This document shows positions 1 to 7,754 of a stretch of DNA of 20,135 bases, one piece after another. Position 1 is the first letter of the stretch; each line of letters opens with the position of its first letter. Under the pieces are notes generated by a model. It ran no database searches and was not told the DNA's origin. It worked only from the letters and a program-made list of their open reading frames with translations. A program made the translations under genes and the position numbers. This stretch comes from Anaerolineae bacterium (GTDB taxonomy: Bacteria > Chloroflexota > Anaerolineae > B4-G1), in assembly GCA_030612585.1 (NCBI GenBank), contig JAUWNP010000069.1, positions 1 to 20,135 of the forward strand, in the 5' to 3' direction.

Positions 1-1014
1 GACGGTGCGGCTCTCTACAGGGTGCGAGACAATGAAGGGGAGATTGGCTTTTTGGAGCCTCTCTCGTCGCGTCACCTGGCGTTACATTCCACTAAAGAGG
101 CCCGCCGGGCGGACAAGGCGTTGCGCAACACAGTCTTTGCCACGGCTCAGTTAGACTTTGCCTGGCTGGCTGGAAGTACCTTCCAAACCATCTGGCAACA
201 TCTTGTCTTGCCACAGATGCCAGACCGGTTCGTGACATTCAAGTTCGAGCACCTGGCCCGTTTTGAAGATGCCCCATGGGATGGGCAAGACGGAGAACTG
301 GACGAGGATTGGAGCGCCGATGAACTGATTGAGCGGCGGGCCTCGACGCTGGCGATCACCGAGCGCTCCAATCAGATAGCACGATTTCTGCCTCAACTCC
401 AGACCTACCATCCCCCTTTCAAGGCGATCAAGATGCTCCGCATCCCGGCCGCTGAAGCGCGAGGCGGATACGATTTCTGGTCGTGGGGCAAGGTAACATA
501 TCGCGCCCCATCGTTCCGCGATGGCCGCTCCCAGATACTCTCCATCACCCGCCTGTATGAACAGACGACGCGAGCGATTGAGCAACGGCTTTGGCTTCAG
601 GCGGAAAAAACCACTCTGCGCGACGGGGGTGAAAGCGTGACTTTGACCGGTGCGCCGGTCACGCTCGTCTTCGACCCGCCATTGTCGCTTCCCACGTTCC
701 AAAACTTTATCAGCACAACTTTTGAGCGCGGGCAAGGCCCGCTCCGCCTGTGGGGAAATCCTATCCCCCTGGGCGAGCAAAAGGTTCACGTCTACGGGAT
801 TGACCTGCACCTGTGGAAACGTATCTACCTGGAGATTACCCCCCGGCGGATGATCGTCGTTCTACCTCGAGGCACTTGTGGGAACACCGTCCATCGTCTG
901 GCGGCGAACGTGCAGCGGTACCTATCTCCAACGGTGGACGTGTTTATCGGCGATGTGCGGTACGATGACCTGATCGAGGATGTGTTCCTGGGCAGGGTAG
1001 GTGTGCGAAAGTGA
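1..1014 (+). CDS. Unrecognised protein, C-terminal part (5' end outside window)
   Basis: The reading frame is open from base 1 and stops with TGA at 1012-1014, so at least 337 residues are visible and the true start probably lies upstream. A GTG at 22 is in frame but has no convincing ribosome binding site, and the residues before it read as ordinary protein. I do not recognise the family. The visible part is soluble-looking, with an aromatic-rich middle (FWSWGKVTYR), no transmembrane segment, no Walker motif and no nuclease motif I can name. It ends 7 bp before the ATG of a PD-(D/E)xK-like gene on the same strand, so the two are probably co-transcribed and may act together. A Fic gene follows. 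The setting suggests a defence or toxin role, but that is inference only. Confidence 0.75.
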   Translation, partial: DGAALYRVRDNEGEIGFLEPLSSRHLALHSTKEARRADKALRNTVFATAQLDFAWLAGSTFQTIWQHLVLPQMPDRFVTFKFEHLARFEDAPWDGQDGELDEDWSADELIERRASTLAITERSNQIARFLPQLQTYHPPFKAIKMLRIPAAEARGGYDFWSWGKVTYRAPSFRDGRSQILSITRLYEQTTRAIEQRLWLQAEKTTLRDGGESVTLTGAPVTLVFDPPLSLPTFQNFISTTFERGQGPLRLWGNPIPLGEQKVHVYGIDLHLWKRIYLEITPRRMIVVLPRGTCGNTVHRLAANVQRYLSPTVDVFIGDVRYDDLIEDVFLGRVGVRK

Positions 1015-1021
1015 GCAGAGT

Positions 1022-2207
1022 ATGAAACAAACTCCCCTCTTTCAACTTAACTTGATGATCTGGCTTACGTGGCCCGCACCACCTGCCGGAATTGTGCGCC
1101 CCATCTTCCGGGAAGACGGTTTTGCCTTGCGAGGGATCGGGCCGGCCTTTGAGATGCCCCTGGAAATCCGGGCCAGAGCCGGTGTAGCCGATATCCCGTT
1201 CAAGGAACGGCCTGGCCCTGACCTATTGCTGGATCATCACCAACGTCGTCTGTTTTTACCCATCGAGTGCAAAGTCAGCAGTTTTGGGCCGGACGTGCCG
1301 CCGGGCCACAAAAAGCACCAGGCCCGCCAGGCAGCCGCTTTGCTATCCGCCACCGGCCCTTATCTGGCCGACTATTTCGGCCTGCCGGCGCCGGCGGACT
1401 GGCGGGCTTATCTGCTCTACGCCGTCAGTGGAGGGCAAGAAGCGGCGATGCAAACGACATTGGGGCGACTGAGCACGCGATTGCAGACCGCGCATATTGA
1501 TCCAACGCCGGCTGGAGCATTGGGCATCCACATCCGAGACGACGGCGTCTATCTGAAGCCTGCCCCGGCCGTGAGCGTCCCCGTCACAGCCTTGCAAGCG
1601 CCACCTCCTGATGGGGTCCGAGTGATAGAATTGGAGAGCGGCGAAGACCCCCATCTGCTCTACTTGCTTCCCTGGGACCCCAGCATTGGCCCGGCCAGCG
1701 AGTACGAACGCCGTGTTCTGGAGGAACGGGTGCGCAGCGCGCTGACCTCGCTCATCGGCAGCCGCCTGGATGCCCCTACATTTGAGGTGTCGCTGGATGA
1801 GATTATGCAAGCGGCCGTGGAGGTGTGGGAGGTGTGGCGCGACCAACAGGCGGCGACTGGTTTTCGCAATGCCGTCCGCGTCTACGTCAAGCAAATCCTG
1901 GTCCAACTGCGCAAGATGGACGTGGACATCCAGATTCGCCAGAACACTTTTACCGTATCTTCTCAATACCTTGGGGCAAGGGCAGCGTAGGGCGGTTTTG
2001 CTAACCGCCACAGGGTCGGATAGCAAATCCGACCTACTTTCGCCCCAACTTTTTGAGAAGATACCTTTTACCTTTGTCCAGATCACGCCCCAGGTTGCCC
2101 AGACGGTGCGCCGCTACTTGATCAGTACAGCCTTCCGGCGGGGCGAGATTGACCTGTGGAGCGAAGCCGTGCAACTGGATTTCAGTTCTCTGGCCGAGGG
2201 CTGGTAG
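1022..2207 (+). pseudogene. PD-(D/E)xK nuclease-like protein, interrupted by a 110-bp miniature element
   Basis: As read, the frame stops at 1988-1990, giving 322 residues from the ATG at 1022 (a GTG at 1001 overlaps the previous gene and is less likely). Removing the element at 1955-2064 plus one 8-bp target copy joins codon ...ACC (1952-1954) to TTT at 2073. The frame then continues for 44 more codons to TAG at 2205-2207, for an intact length of about 355 residues. Residues P66-D67 and E82-C-K84 (spaced about 15 apart, GPDLLL...IECK) fit the PD-(D/E)xK restriction-endonuclease fold, which cuts DNA with metal ions. The rest is unrecognised. The insertion removes only the C-terminal 44 residues and adds a short foreign tail, so some activity could survive. 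The gene sits between an unknown partner and a Fic gene. Confidence 0.7.
1947..2072. mobile_element. MITE-like palindromic element with 8-bp target site duplication
   Basis: A 110-bp element (1955-2064) is flanked by the direct repeat CTTTTACC at 1947-1954 and 2065-2072. Its ends are perfect 12-bp inverted repeats, GTATCTTCTCAA at 1955-1966 and its complement at 2053-2064, and similarity between the arms continues inward (TTGGGGC on both sides). Each arm contains its own hairpin: 1991-1997 with 2003-2009 (GGCGGTT/AACCGCC), and 2014-2021 with 2027-2034 (GGTCGGAT/ATCCGACC). The two hairpins are diverged inverted copies of each other. The element has no coding capacity, so a transposase elsewhere must have moved it. 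Excision in silico restores the host reading frame exactly. Confidence 0.9.
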
Positions 2208-2215
2208 TAGCAAAT

Positions 2216-2220
2216 GGAGG
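2216..2220 (+). promoter_or_regulatory. Ribosome binding site setting the Fic start
   Basis: GGAGG at 2216-2220 sits 10 nt before the ATG at 2231. It favours this start over a GTG at 2156, which lies inside the restored end of the upstream gene and has no such site. Confidence 0.7.
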
Positions 2221-2230
2221 ATACCAACGC

Positions 2231-3427
2231 ATGAATCCAGAACGTTTCCGCAACAGCACCGCCGGACGTCTGGTCAGGGTCGGGCAGGGTGAGGCGGCAT
2301 ATTGGGCTTTTGTGCTCCATCCCTTGCCCCCGGATTTGCCTGCGGACTGGGAGCTTGCCCGCAGCCTTTCCGAAGCCGACCGCGCCCTCAGCGAATTGGC
2401 CGGTGTGGGACGCACTATGCCCAACCCCCATCTGTTGATCGGGCCTTTCGTGCGCCGGGAGGCCGTGCTATCTTCACGCATTGAAGGCACACAGGCCGAC
2501 ATCACCGACTTGTACGCTTACGAAGCGGGCCAATTGCCCCTGCCCGGCGTGGAACCGGCGCCGCCCGAATCCGACGTGCGGGAGGTGCTGAATTACGTGC
2601 GCGCCCTGGAATACGGCCTGGAGCGGTTGGACACCTTGCCGGTCAGTTTGCGTTTGATCCGCGAGTTGCACGAGCGACTGATGGCCGGCGTGCGCGGCGA
2701 GCACGCCACTCCGGGCGAGTTCCGCCGCAGCCAGAACTGGATTGGGCCGCCAAATTGTACACTGAATGAGGCGCGGTTTGTCCCGCCTCCCGTTCCCCAG
2801 ATGCACAAGGCCCTGGACGCTTTCGAGAAATACCTGCACGGCGACACCGTTTACCCTCCGTTGGTGCGCTTGGCCCTGGTCCATCACCAGTTTGAAGCCA
2901 TTCATCCCTTTGTGGACGGTAACGGGCGCATCGGGCGCTTGCTCATTTCGCTGTTGCTGGTAGAGTGGAAATTGCTGCCGCTGCCACTGCTCTACTTGAG
3001 CGTGTACTTTTACCGCTACCGGCAGGACTACTATGACCTGCTCCTGGCGGTCAGCGAGCGCGGCGATTGGCGCGATTGGGTGCTGTTTTTCCTGCGCGGC
3101 GTCACCGACCAGGCCCAGGACGCTATCGTGTGCGCCAAACAACTTCAAGACTTGCAGATAACGTGGCGCGAGCGGTTGATGCAGGCCCGCACCTCGGCCC
3201 TGCTCCTGCGCCTGGCGGATAGCCTTTTTGCGTCGCCGATCATCACCATACCGGAGGCGAAACGTCTACTGGGCGTTACCTATCATAGCGCCCAACGTAA
3301 TGTGGAGAGACTGGTCGAGGCGAGGATCTTGCAGCCCGCGGACGATGCCTCTTACGGCAAAACCTACCTGGCTACCGAAATCCTGGACATCATCGTTGAC
3401 ATAGACAAGGAAAACCGGGTTTTGTAG
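2231..3427 (+). CDS. Fic family protein (class II, N-terminal inhibitory motif)
   Basis: This 398-residue protein carries the Fic core motif HPFVDGNGRIGR at residues 225-236. The motif contains the catalytic histidine, the acidic Mg-binding residue and the GNGR anion hole, which in this family transfer AMP or another nucleotide-derived group to target hydroxyls. Residues 81-86, SSRIEG, match the inhibitory (S/T)xxxE(G/N) helix, here located N-terminal to the Fic core, so this is a self-inhibited class II protein and needs no separate antitoxin. The last about 80 residues (IPEAKRLLGVTYHSAQRNVERL) look like a winged helix, so it may bind its own promoter or another DNA site. Length fits the usual 350-400 residue class II form. 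It follows the broken nuclease gene by about 23 bp and may share its transcript. The target is unknown. Confidence 0.92.
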   Translation: MNPERFRNSTAGRLVRVGQGEAAYWAFVLHPLPPDLPADWELARSLSEADRALSELAGVGRTMPNPHLLIGPFVRREAVLSSRIEGTQADITDLYAYEAGQLPLPGVEPAPPESDVREVLNYVRALEYGLERLDTLPVSLRLIRELHERLMAGVRGEHATPGEFRRSQNWIGPPNCTLNEARFVPPPVPQMHKALDAFEKYLHGDTVYPPLVRLALVHHQFEAIHPFVDGNGRIGRLLISLLLVEWKLLPLPLLYLSVYFYRYRQDYYDLLLAVSERGDWRDWVLFFLRGVTDQAQDAIVCAKQLQDLQITWRERLMQARTSALLLRLADSLFASPIITIPEAKRLLGVTYHSAQRNVERLVEARILQPADDASYGKTYLATEILDIIVDIDKENRVL

Positions 3428-3438
3428 AGAGAATTATA

Positions 3439-3492
3439 CTTTCGGCCCGAAAAGTACAATTTGTCCTCTCGAAATTGAACTTGTGTACAATT
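3439..3492. promoter_or_regulatory. Possible operator: dyad plus repeated GTACAATT
   Basis: Downstream of the Fic gene, 3440-3460 contains an imperfect dyad (TACTTTCGG ... CCGAAAAGTA) and the octamer GTACAATT occurs at about 3454-3461 and again at about 3485-3492, roughly 31 bp apart. The AT-rich stretch sits just before the short stub at 3514 and could be a promoter/operator. No regulator can be named. Confidence 0.25.
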
Positions 3493-3513
3493 CACACCGC
3501 AAAGGAGTGCTGA

Positions 3514-3663
3514 ATGCGCGGCAACCTGACCGAACACCAACGCCAACACATCATCGAACTGCTGGAGCGAGGCCGAGAGATGCCCCATGCTGCACTGGGT
3601 GGGCAAAGGAGCAAAGCCCCATGGGTTGGTATCCAGCCCCGAAAGGGATTTCGCTCTTTTTGA
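3514..3663 (+). pseudogene. 5' stub resembling the start of a DNA methyltransferase
   Basis: ATG at 3514 is preceded by a good ribosome site (AAAGGAG, 3501-3507). The first about 24 codons read MRGNLTEHQRQHIIELLERG and then REMP, which resembles the N-terminal helical segment of large site-specific DNA methyltransferases of the type III/Mod-like kind, from memory of that family. After residue 24 the resemblance ends. The frame runs through unrelated sequence to TGA at 3661-3663, for 49 residues in total. It is best read as a gene truncated by deletion or insertion just after its start. No methyltransferase catalytic motif (DPPY, FxGxG) is present. Confidence 0.45.
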
Positions 3664-3925
3664 CACGGGGGTTCAGTGCTGCGCTTTTCGCCCACCGGCA
3701 CCGGTCGTGGTGGAGAAAGTGGGGCGGCGGGCGACGTTCGTTTGTGCGAGAACGGCAGTCGGGTATAATTGGGGCAGGCCAATACCCACAGCAGCGCGGA
3801 CATGCGCACCGGCGCACTGGAGGCGACGCTGATTGTGGCGTAGACTTATCGTATCATAAAGGCAGCCTTGGCGGAGGCCGGGGCCGCCCGCGAAGTTTAT
3901 ATTCACTCGAAAGGAGGAGGGCACA
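3664..3925 (+). other. Gap between the stub and the PHP-ATPase gene; possible decayed coding remnant
   Basis: No intact gene is seen in these 262 bp. From 3802 a frame reads ATG, then 12 codons, a TAG at 3841-3843, and 34 more codons with protein-like composition (KAALAEAGAAREVYIHSKGG), running into the start of the next gene. This could be the tail of a decayed gene, perhaps the one whose 5' stub lies at 3514, but no family is recognised. Confidence 0.25.
3742..3769 (+). promoter_or_regulatory. Candidate sigma-70 promoter for the PHP-ATPase gene
   Basis: A perfect TATAAT lies at 3764-3769. Sixteen bases upstream is TTGTGC (3742-3747), a weak match to the -35 box. It would give a leader of about 150 nt before the ATG at 3926. 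Confidence 0.35.
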
Positions 3926-6607
3926 ATGCCAGGCCTACAATACTATAAGATTGACCTGCATACGCACACTCCTGCGTCCAAATGCTATCGGCACAAACAG
4001 CATACCGCTGAAGAAATCGTGAAGACAGCATTGGACAAAGGACTCCACGCCATTGCGATTACGGATCACAATACAGCAGAGTGGATAGACCAAATGAAAG
4101 AGGCTGCGAAAGGCACCGATCTGGTAATCTTTCCTGGCGTAGAGATATCAATGGAGAGGGGCTTTCACATTGTTGCCATCTTTGATCCTGACATAGATCG
4201 GCGACACGTTGAGAACTTTCTTGGCGGTATTGACATCACGTCGGACTTTTACGGGAAGCAGAACGCCCTTTGCAAAAAGAGCCCTGAGGATGTTGTAGAA
4301 AAGATTCATAGCCGTGAAGGTTTGGCCATCTTGGCACATATTGACGCACGTAGGGGAGCTTTCTATCAGCAAGTTGAGATTGACCAGCAAACTAGTCAGG
4401 TGCTGTGCGTACCTCAAGAATGTGTCATCTTCTTCAACGAGCTACGCTACGATGCTATCGAGTGCGTAAATGGTCGGCTTCCGGAGAAATTTGACGAGGC
4501 TCACGGCCTCAAGCGGTTTCCGCCTTTCTATCAGGCATCTGACAACCCCGACCCCGAAGAACCAACCAAACATTCCAAGGATGGTTTGGGCAGCCTATAT
4601 AGCTGGTTTCACGTTGACCAGATTAACCTGGAAGGCCTGCGCCAGTGCTTCGTTGACTCCGAAGTACGCATCTGTCTGATGGATGAGTACGGGAAAAAGA
4701 TCTATCCTCAAATTGTAAGTATGCGGGTAGGTCAGGGAGGCTTCTTCTACACTCCCAATTTTGACTTTCACAAGGGACTGAATTGCATCATCGGCGGCAA
4801 GGGAGTGGGGAAATCACTTGTTGTTGAGTTTCTACGATTTGCCCTGGGACAACCATCTGAGGATCCTGACATTGCCAGAGACTATCTCGGGAAGTTGCAT
4901 AAGCGGTTGACAGAGGACAATAAAGTAGAGGTGATTTATCAGATTGGCAATGGTACGAAGTACAAGATTACTCGTATCTATGAGGGTAAGGAAAGAGGTG
5001 AAGAAGGTGATTTCCCCAGGAGCAGGGTAGAGTGTGTCAACCTGGATACCGGTGAACCATTTACTGGTGATATCGCAAAGATATTTCCGATGCTGGCTTA
5101 CAGCCAGATGGAGGTCATCAAGATAACAGAGGGCAAGGAAGCGCAACTTAAACTGATTGACAGGCTCATTGAAACTCAACCCCACGAACGGCAAATAGCA
5201 CAGATAGGCGAGAATCTTCGGGACAATGATAAGCGATTAGCCCAGGCCCTAGACGCGAAAGGACGTTTAGAAGAATGTGAGCAGGAAATCAGTACCTTAC
5301 GGGAACAAATCGAGAACATCAACAAAGCGCTTGCCGACCCCCTGTTTGAGGCAATGAAAAAAGCCGAGGCTAAGAAGGGAAACTTTGAAAGGCAACGGGA
5401 TTTTGTCCAAAGCCTCATTGAGCAGGTTAAGGGATGGCAGGAGGAGGTAGCGTCGCTAACATTGGAGGCCTTACCTGACGATTGGAAGGAAGATGGGAGC
5501 CTCAAATCTCAACAAAGCATCTCACGGGACAGCAAAGACCGCGTGAAGAAAGCCCTAGATGAATTGATCGAAGAACTGGTTGCCCAAAAAGAAACCGTGG
5601 TATCTGCTCTCGAAAAATGGCTGCCCGAGTTTAATCGGGTTGAAAAAGATTACAAGGAGTTGCTGGAGGAAAGTGTAGGAGATCAGAAAGCACAGGAGAG
5701 ACGACGGAAGGAACTTGAGGAGCAAAAGAAGAGATACGAAGAAGAGGCCAGTCGTTACAGGGGGTTGATCAGGGATCTGGGTGAGATAGAGGAAGAGCGG
5801 GCAACACTGTTAGATCGACTGGCGGAAGCATACCGCAGATACTTTGAAACTCGCAAGGCCAAGTTCGACCATCTGACAGAAGCATCGGATGGCAAGTTGC
5901 AATTGACACTTGAGCATGCTGCCGACCGAGAGAAATACACCAGTCGACTAGTGGAATTGTTGGCAGGCGGCCAGAATGCCCCTGGCGTGCCAATGCGCCG
6001 TCAGATCGCCAATAATGTCTCTCCCAAGCGCTTTGTGGAATTGATCATTAAGCGAGATGTGGAGACGCTGGCGGAGGAAAGCGATTTGACCAAGCTATGG
6101 GCAGGGCGAGTGATTGAGAAGCTTTGGTCACACGATACCTTTGCGGACGTGCTGGCTTTGCAGCATGCCTGCTATCCTGGGGATGTACCCTTTATTCGCT
6201 TCTGCAAACCTAGTGGGAGCTACGAGGAACTGAGTGACCTGTCTGTAGGCCAGAAATGCACGGCGCTGCTTATCATCGCCTTGTGTGACGGGACAATGCC
6301 TGTATTGATTGACCAACCAGAGGACGCGCTGGATATAGTGTCAGTCTGGGAGAACATTGCGCAGAAACTGCGGAAAGGGAAAAATGCTCGACAGTTCATC
6401 TTGACCACTCACAACTCTAGCATAGCTGTGTCGGCTGATTCTGATCAGTTTATTGTGCTTGAGGAAGCAGGGGGAGACCACGGAAAGGTGCTCATGGCAG
6501 GGGCAATTGACCGACCTGAAGTGCGAAAGGCCGTCATCAAACGCCTGGAGGGTGGAGACAAGCCGTACAAGCTTCGTTCACGCAAATACAATATCCCCGT
6601 ATCGTAG
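3926..6607 (+). CDS. PHP-domain and SMC/ABC-type ATPase fusion (TrlF-like)
   Basis: The 893-residue protein starts at ATG 3926 behind a strong AAAGGAGG (3910-3917). The N-terminal PHP domain shows H12-T-H14, D47-H48-N and a later GVEIS, the metal-ligand motifs of PHP phosphoesterases. The ATPase half has Walker A GGKGVGKS at 290-297, a long charged coiled coil (about 410-680), an ABC-type signature LSVGQK at 772-777, Walker B VLIDQPED near 793-800 and an H-loop TTHN at 827-830. This head-coil-head layout is that of SMC/RecN-like ATPases, and the PHP fusion matches proteins annotated as TrlF-like AAA ATPases. Relatives are often found among mobile and defence genes, so nucleic-acid processing in phage or plasmid defence is a plausible role, but the substrate is unknown. 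Base composition is visibly lower in GC than its neighbours, consistent with transfer. Confidence 0.88.
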   Translation: MPGLQYYKIDLHTHTPASKCYRHKQHTAEEIVKTALDKGLHAIAITDHNTAEWIDQMKEAAKGTDLVIFPGVEISMERGFHIVAIFDPDIDRRHVENFLGGIDITSDFYGKQNALCKKSPEDVVEKIHSREGLAILAHIDARRGAFYQQVEIDQQTSQVLCVPQECVIFFNELRYDAIECVNGRLPEKFDEAHGLKRFPPFYQASDNPDPEEPTKHSKDGLGSLYSWFHVDQINLEGLRQCFVDSEVRICLMDEYGKKIYPQIVSMRVGQGGFFYTPNFDFHKGLNCIIGGKGVGKSLVVEFLRFALGQPSEDPDIARDYLGKLHKRLTEDNKVEVIYQIGNGTKYKITRIYEGKERGEEGDFPRSRVECVNLDTGEPFTGDIAKIFPMLAYSQMEVIKITEGKEAQLKLIDRLIETQPHERQIAQIGENLRDNDKRLAQALDAKGRLEECEQEISTLREQIENINKALADPLFEAMKKAEAKKGNFERQRDFVQSLIEQVKGWQEEVASLTLEALPDDWKEDGSLKSQQSISRDSKDRVKKALDELIEELVAQKETVVSALEKWLPEFNRVEKDYKELLEESVGDQKAQERRRKELEEQKKRYEEEASRYRGLIRDLGEIEEERATLLDRLAEAYRRYFETRKAKFDHLTEASDGKLQLTLEHAADREKYTSRLVELLAGGQNAPGVPMRRQIANNVSPKRFVELIIKRDVETLAEESDLTKLWAGRVIEKLWSHDTFADVLALQHACYPGDVPFIRFCKPSGSYEELSDLSVGQKCTALLIIALCDGTMPVLIDQPEDALDIVSVWENIAQKLRKGKNARQFILTTHNSSIAVSADSDQFIVLEEAGGDHGKVLMAGAIDRPEVRKAVIKRLEGGDKPYKLRSRKYNIPVS

Positions 6608-6719
6608 TCGGTTTGTGTCCTTGGGCAACGGGCCTCGTGACCAAAAGCAACCGGCCTTTGGTGCAGACCCAACGGCACTTTGTCCCAAACTCAACCTGGA
6701 AACCTGAAGGAGAACCTGT

Positions 6720-6851
6720 ATGCCAGACCTATTCGAGCCCGACGTGGAACTGCGCTGGCGAGGCAAGGAGACCAAAGTCAAGACCGTCAGCCTGCCCTTC
6801 CAGACGGTGGAGTACATTCGAGGGGATGTAATGGGTGATGATCATGATTGA
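6720..6851 (+). pseudogene. 43-codon ORF, probable 5' stub of a larger gene
   Basis: ATG at 6720 follows AAGGAG (6707-6712) at normal spacing. It encodes 43 residues with a protein-like beginning (MPDLFEPDVELRWRGKE, then VKTVSLPFQTVEYIRGD) and a nonsense-looking end, stopping at 6849-6851. The beginning resembles the start of a large restriction-modification or DNA-methylase protein, but this is a weak impression without catalytic motifs. It could also be a genuine small protein. With the stub at 3514 it places gene beginnings on both sides of the PHP-ATPase gene. Confidence 0.35.
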
Positions 6852-6883
6852 GAAGTTATGCGCCGTTCGCTGGTACAAGAGAG

Positions 6884-6908
6884 CGGCCCGGAGAGCACCT
6901 CCGGGCCG
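6884..6908. terminator. GC-rich hairpin, possible terminator
   Basis: Perfect 10-bp stem CGGCCCGGAG (6884-6893) and CTCCGGGCCG (6899-6908) with a 5-nt loop. Only a short T run (ATATTTAG) follows, so it is a weak intrinsic terminator or a transcript-end hairpin separating the defence-like region from the hydrogenase operon. Confidence 0.5.
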
Positions 6909-6935
6909 GATATTTAGAACGATGTGAGATGAGGA

Positions 6936-7271
6936 ATGATTGAGAGCATATTATTAAGCCCCCCGGTTGCCCTGTGCGTATTCCTGGCGCTGGCCTACGG
7001 CCTCTACCGGCTGGGCGGGGCGCTGGCCGCGCCGGGCGAGGAGCACCCCGGCAAGCATCAGCCCTACGCCTGCGGTGAGGACCTGCTGCCGCCGCAGGCG
7101 CAACTAGCCTACCACGCCTTCTTCCGGCTGGCGCTGATGTTCGCTATCTTGCACCTGGCGACGCTGGTCGTCTCGACGCTGCCGCCGGGGGGCACGTCGC
7201 ACCGCATCGCGGTGGCCTACCTGGTGGGCATCGCCATCAGCGTCTTTGTGTTGACAAAGGGAGAGCTGTAG
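6936..7271 (+). CDS. NuoA-like membrane subunit of a complex-I-like hydrogenase
   Basis: This 111-residue protein has three predicted membrane helices (about 7-29, 60-82 and 90-108) and, after helix 1, the loop KHQPYACGED with C46. The loop corresponds to the conserved P-Y-E-C-G loop of NuoA/ND3 that sits at the quinone and E-channel entrance of complex I. Length fits NuoA (about 110-140). The start ATG is preceded by a modest purine stretch (GATGAGG). The stop codon abuts the next gene's ATG directly, so translation is probably coupled. A NuoA homologue is not part of the classic six-subunit Ech hydrogenase, so its presence at the head of this operon is notable. Confidence 0.8.
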   Translation: MIESILLSPPVALCVFLALAYGLYRLGGALAAPGEEHPGKHQPYACGEDLLPPQAQLAYHAFFRLALMFAILHLATLVVSTLPPGGTSHRIAVAYLVGIAISVFVLTKGEL

Positions 7272-7691
7272 ATGCTTGACCGTATCGTGCGCTGGGCAAG
7301 GCGCAAGTCGCCCTGGGTACTGCACTTTAACAGCGGCGGCTGTAACGGCTGCGACATTGAGATCCTGGACCTGCTCACGCCGCGCTACGACGTCGAGCGG
7401 CTGGGCATCCTGAAGGAAGCCTCGCCGCGCCACGCCGACATTTTGCTCTGCACCGGCCCGGTGACGCGCCAATCGCGCGATAGGCTGCGGCGCATCTACG
7501 AGCAGATGCCCGCCCCCAGGTGGGTGGTGGCCGTGGGCAGTTGCAGTTGCTCCGGCGGTATCTTCCGCGACGGCTACAACGTGCTGGGCGGCATTGACCA
7601 GGTCTTGCCGGTGGACATGTATATACCGGGCTGCCCCTGCCGGCCAGAGGCCATGATTGACGGGCTGGTGCAACTGCTGGAAACGATCTAA
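7272..7691 (+). CDS. NuoB-like small subunit of group 4 [NiFe] hydrogenase
   Basis: The protein has 139 residues. Cysteines C24-x2-C27 (GGCNGCDIE), C91 (VGSC) and C121 (IPGC) are the ligands expected for the proximal [4Fe-4S] cluster. The spaced C-x2-C, in place of the adjacent CC of true complex I, together with the N-G-C-D-I-E context, is typical of energy-converting hydrogenase small subunits (EchC, MbhJ, HycG type). It passes electrons from the ferredoxin-like subunit to the NiFe site. It starts directly after the NuoA-like stop, so it belongs to the same operon. Confidence 0.92.
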   Translation: MLDRIVRWARRKSPWVLHFNSGGCNGCDIEILDLLTPRYDVERLGILKEASPRHADILLCTGPVTRQSRDRLRRIYEQMPAPRWVVAVGSCSCSGGIFRDGYNVLGGIDQVLPVDMYIPGCPCRPEAMIDGLVQLLETI

Positions 7692-7724
7692 CCAACCAAC
7701 CAACCAACTAACTAACTAACCAAA
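7690..7724 (+). repeat. Tetranucleotide repeat between NuoB- and NuoC-like genes
   Basis: Beginning at the stop codon, about four AACC units are followed by about three AACT units. The tract contains no G. It is one of three A/C-rich simple repeats at junctions of this operon. Confidence 0.85.
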
Positions 7725-7754
7725 TCCAAGACTGCAATCAAGAGAGGCTAAGAC

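Larger units (their letters stand above)
6608..6935 (+). other. 328-bp stretch between the PHP-ATPase gene and the hydrogenase operon
   Basis: It holds about 110 bp with no recognisable content, the short stub gene at 6720-6851, and a strong hairpin at 6884-6908. No convincing promoter for the hydrogenase operon was found here. Confidence 0.5.

Noticed and set aside
1001..1021. GTG at 1001 as start of the nuclease-like gene
   Set aside because: It overlaps the end of the previous gene and has no better ribosome site than the ATG at 1022, from which the protein reads naturally.
3483..4022. 179-codon plus-strand frame overlapping the start of the PHP-ATPase gene
   Set aside because: It overlaps the well-supported start at 3926 and mixes several non-coding segments. 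The better reading there is the short stub at 3514.
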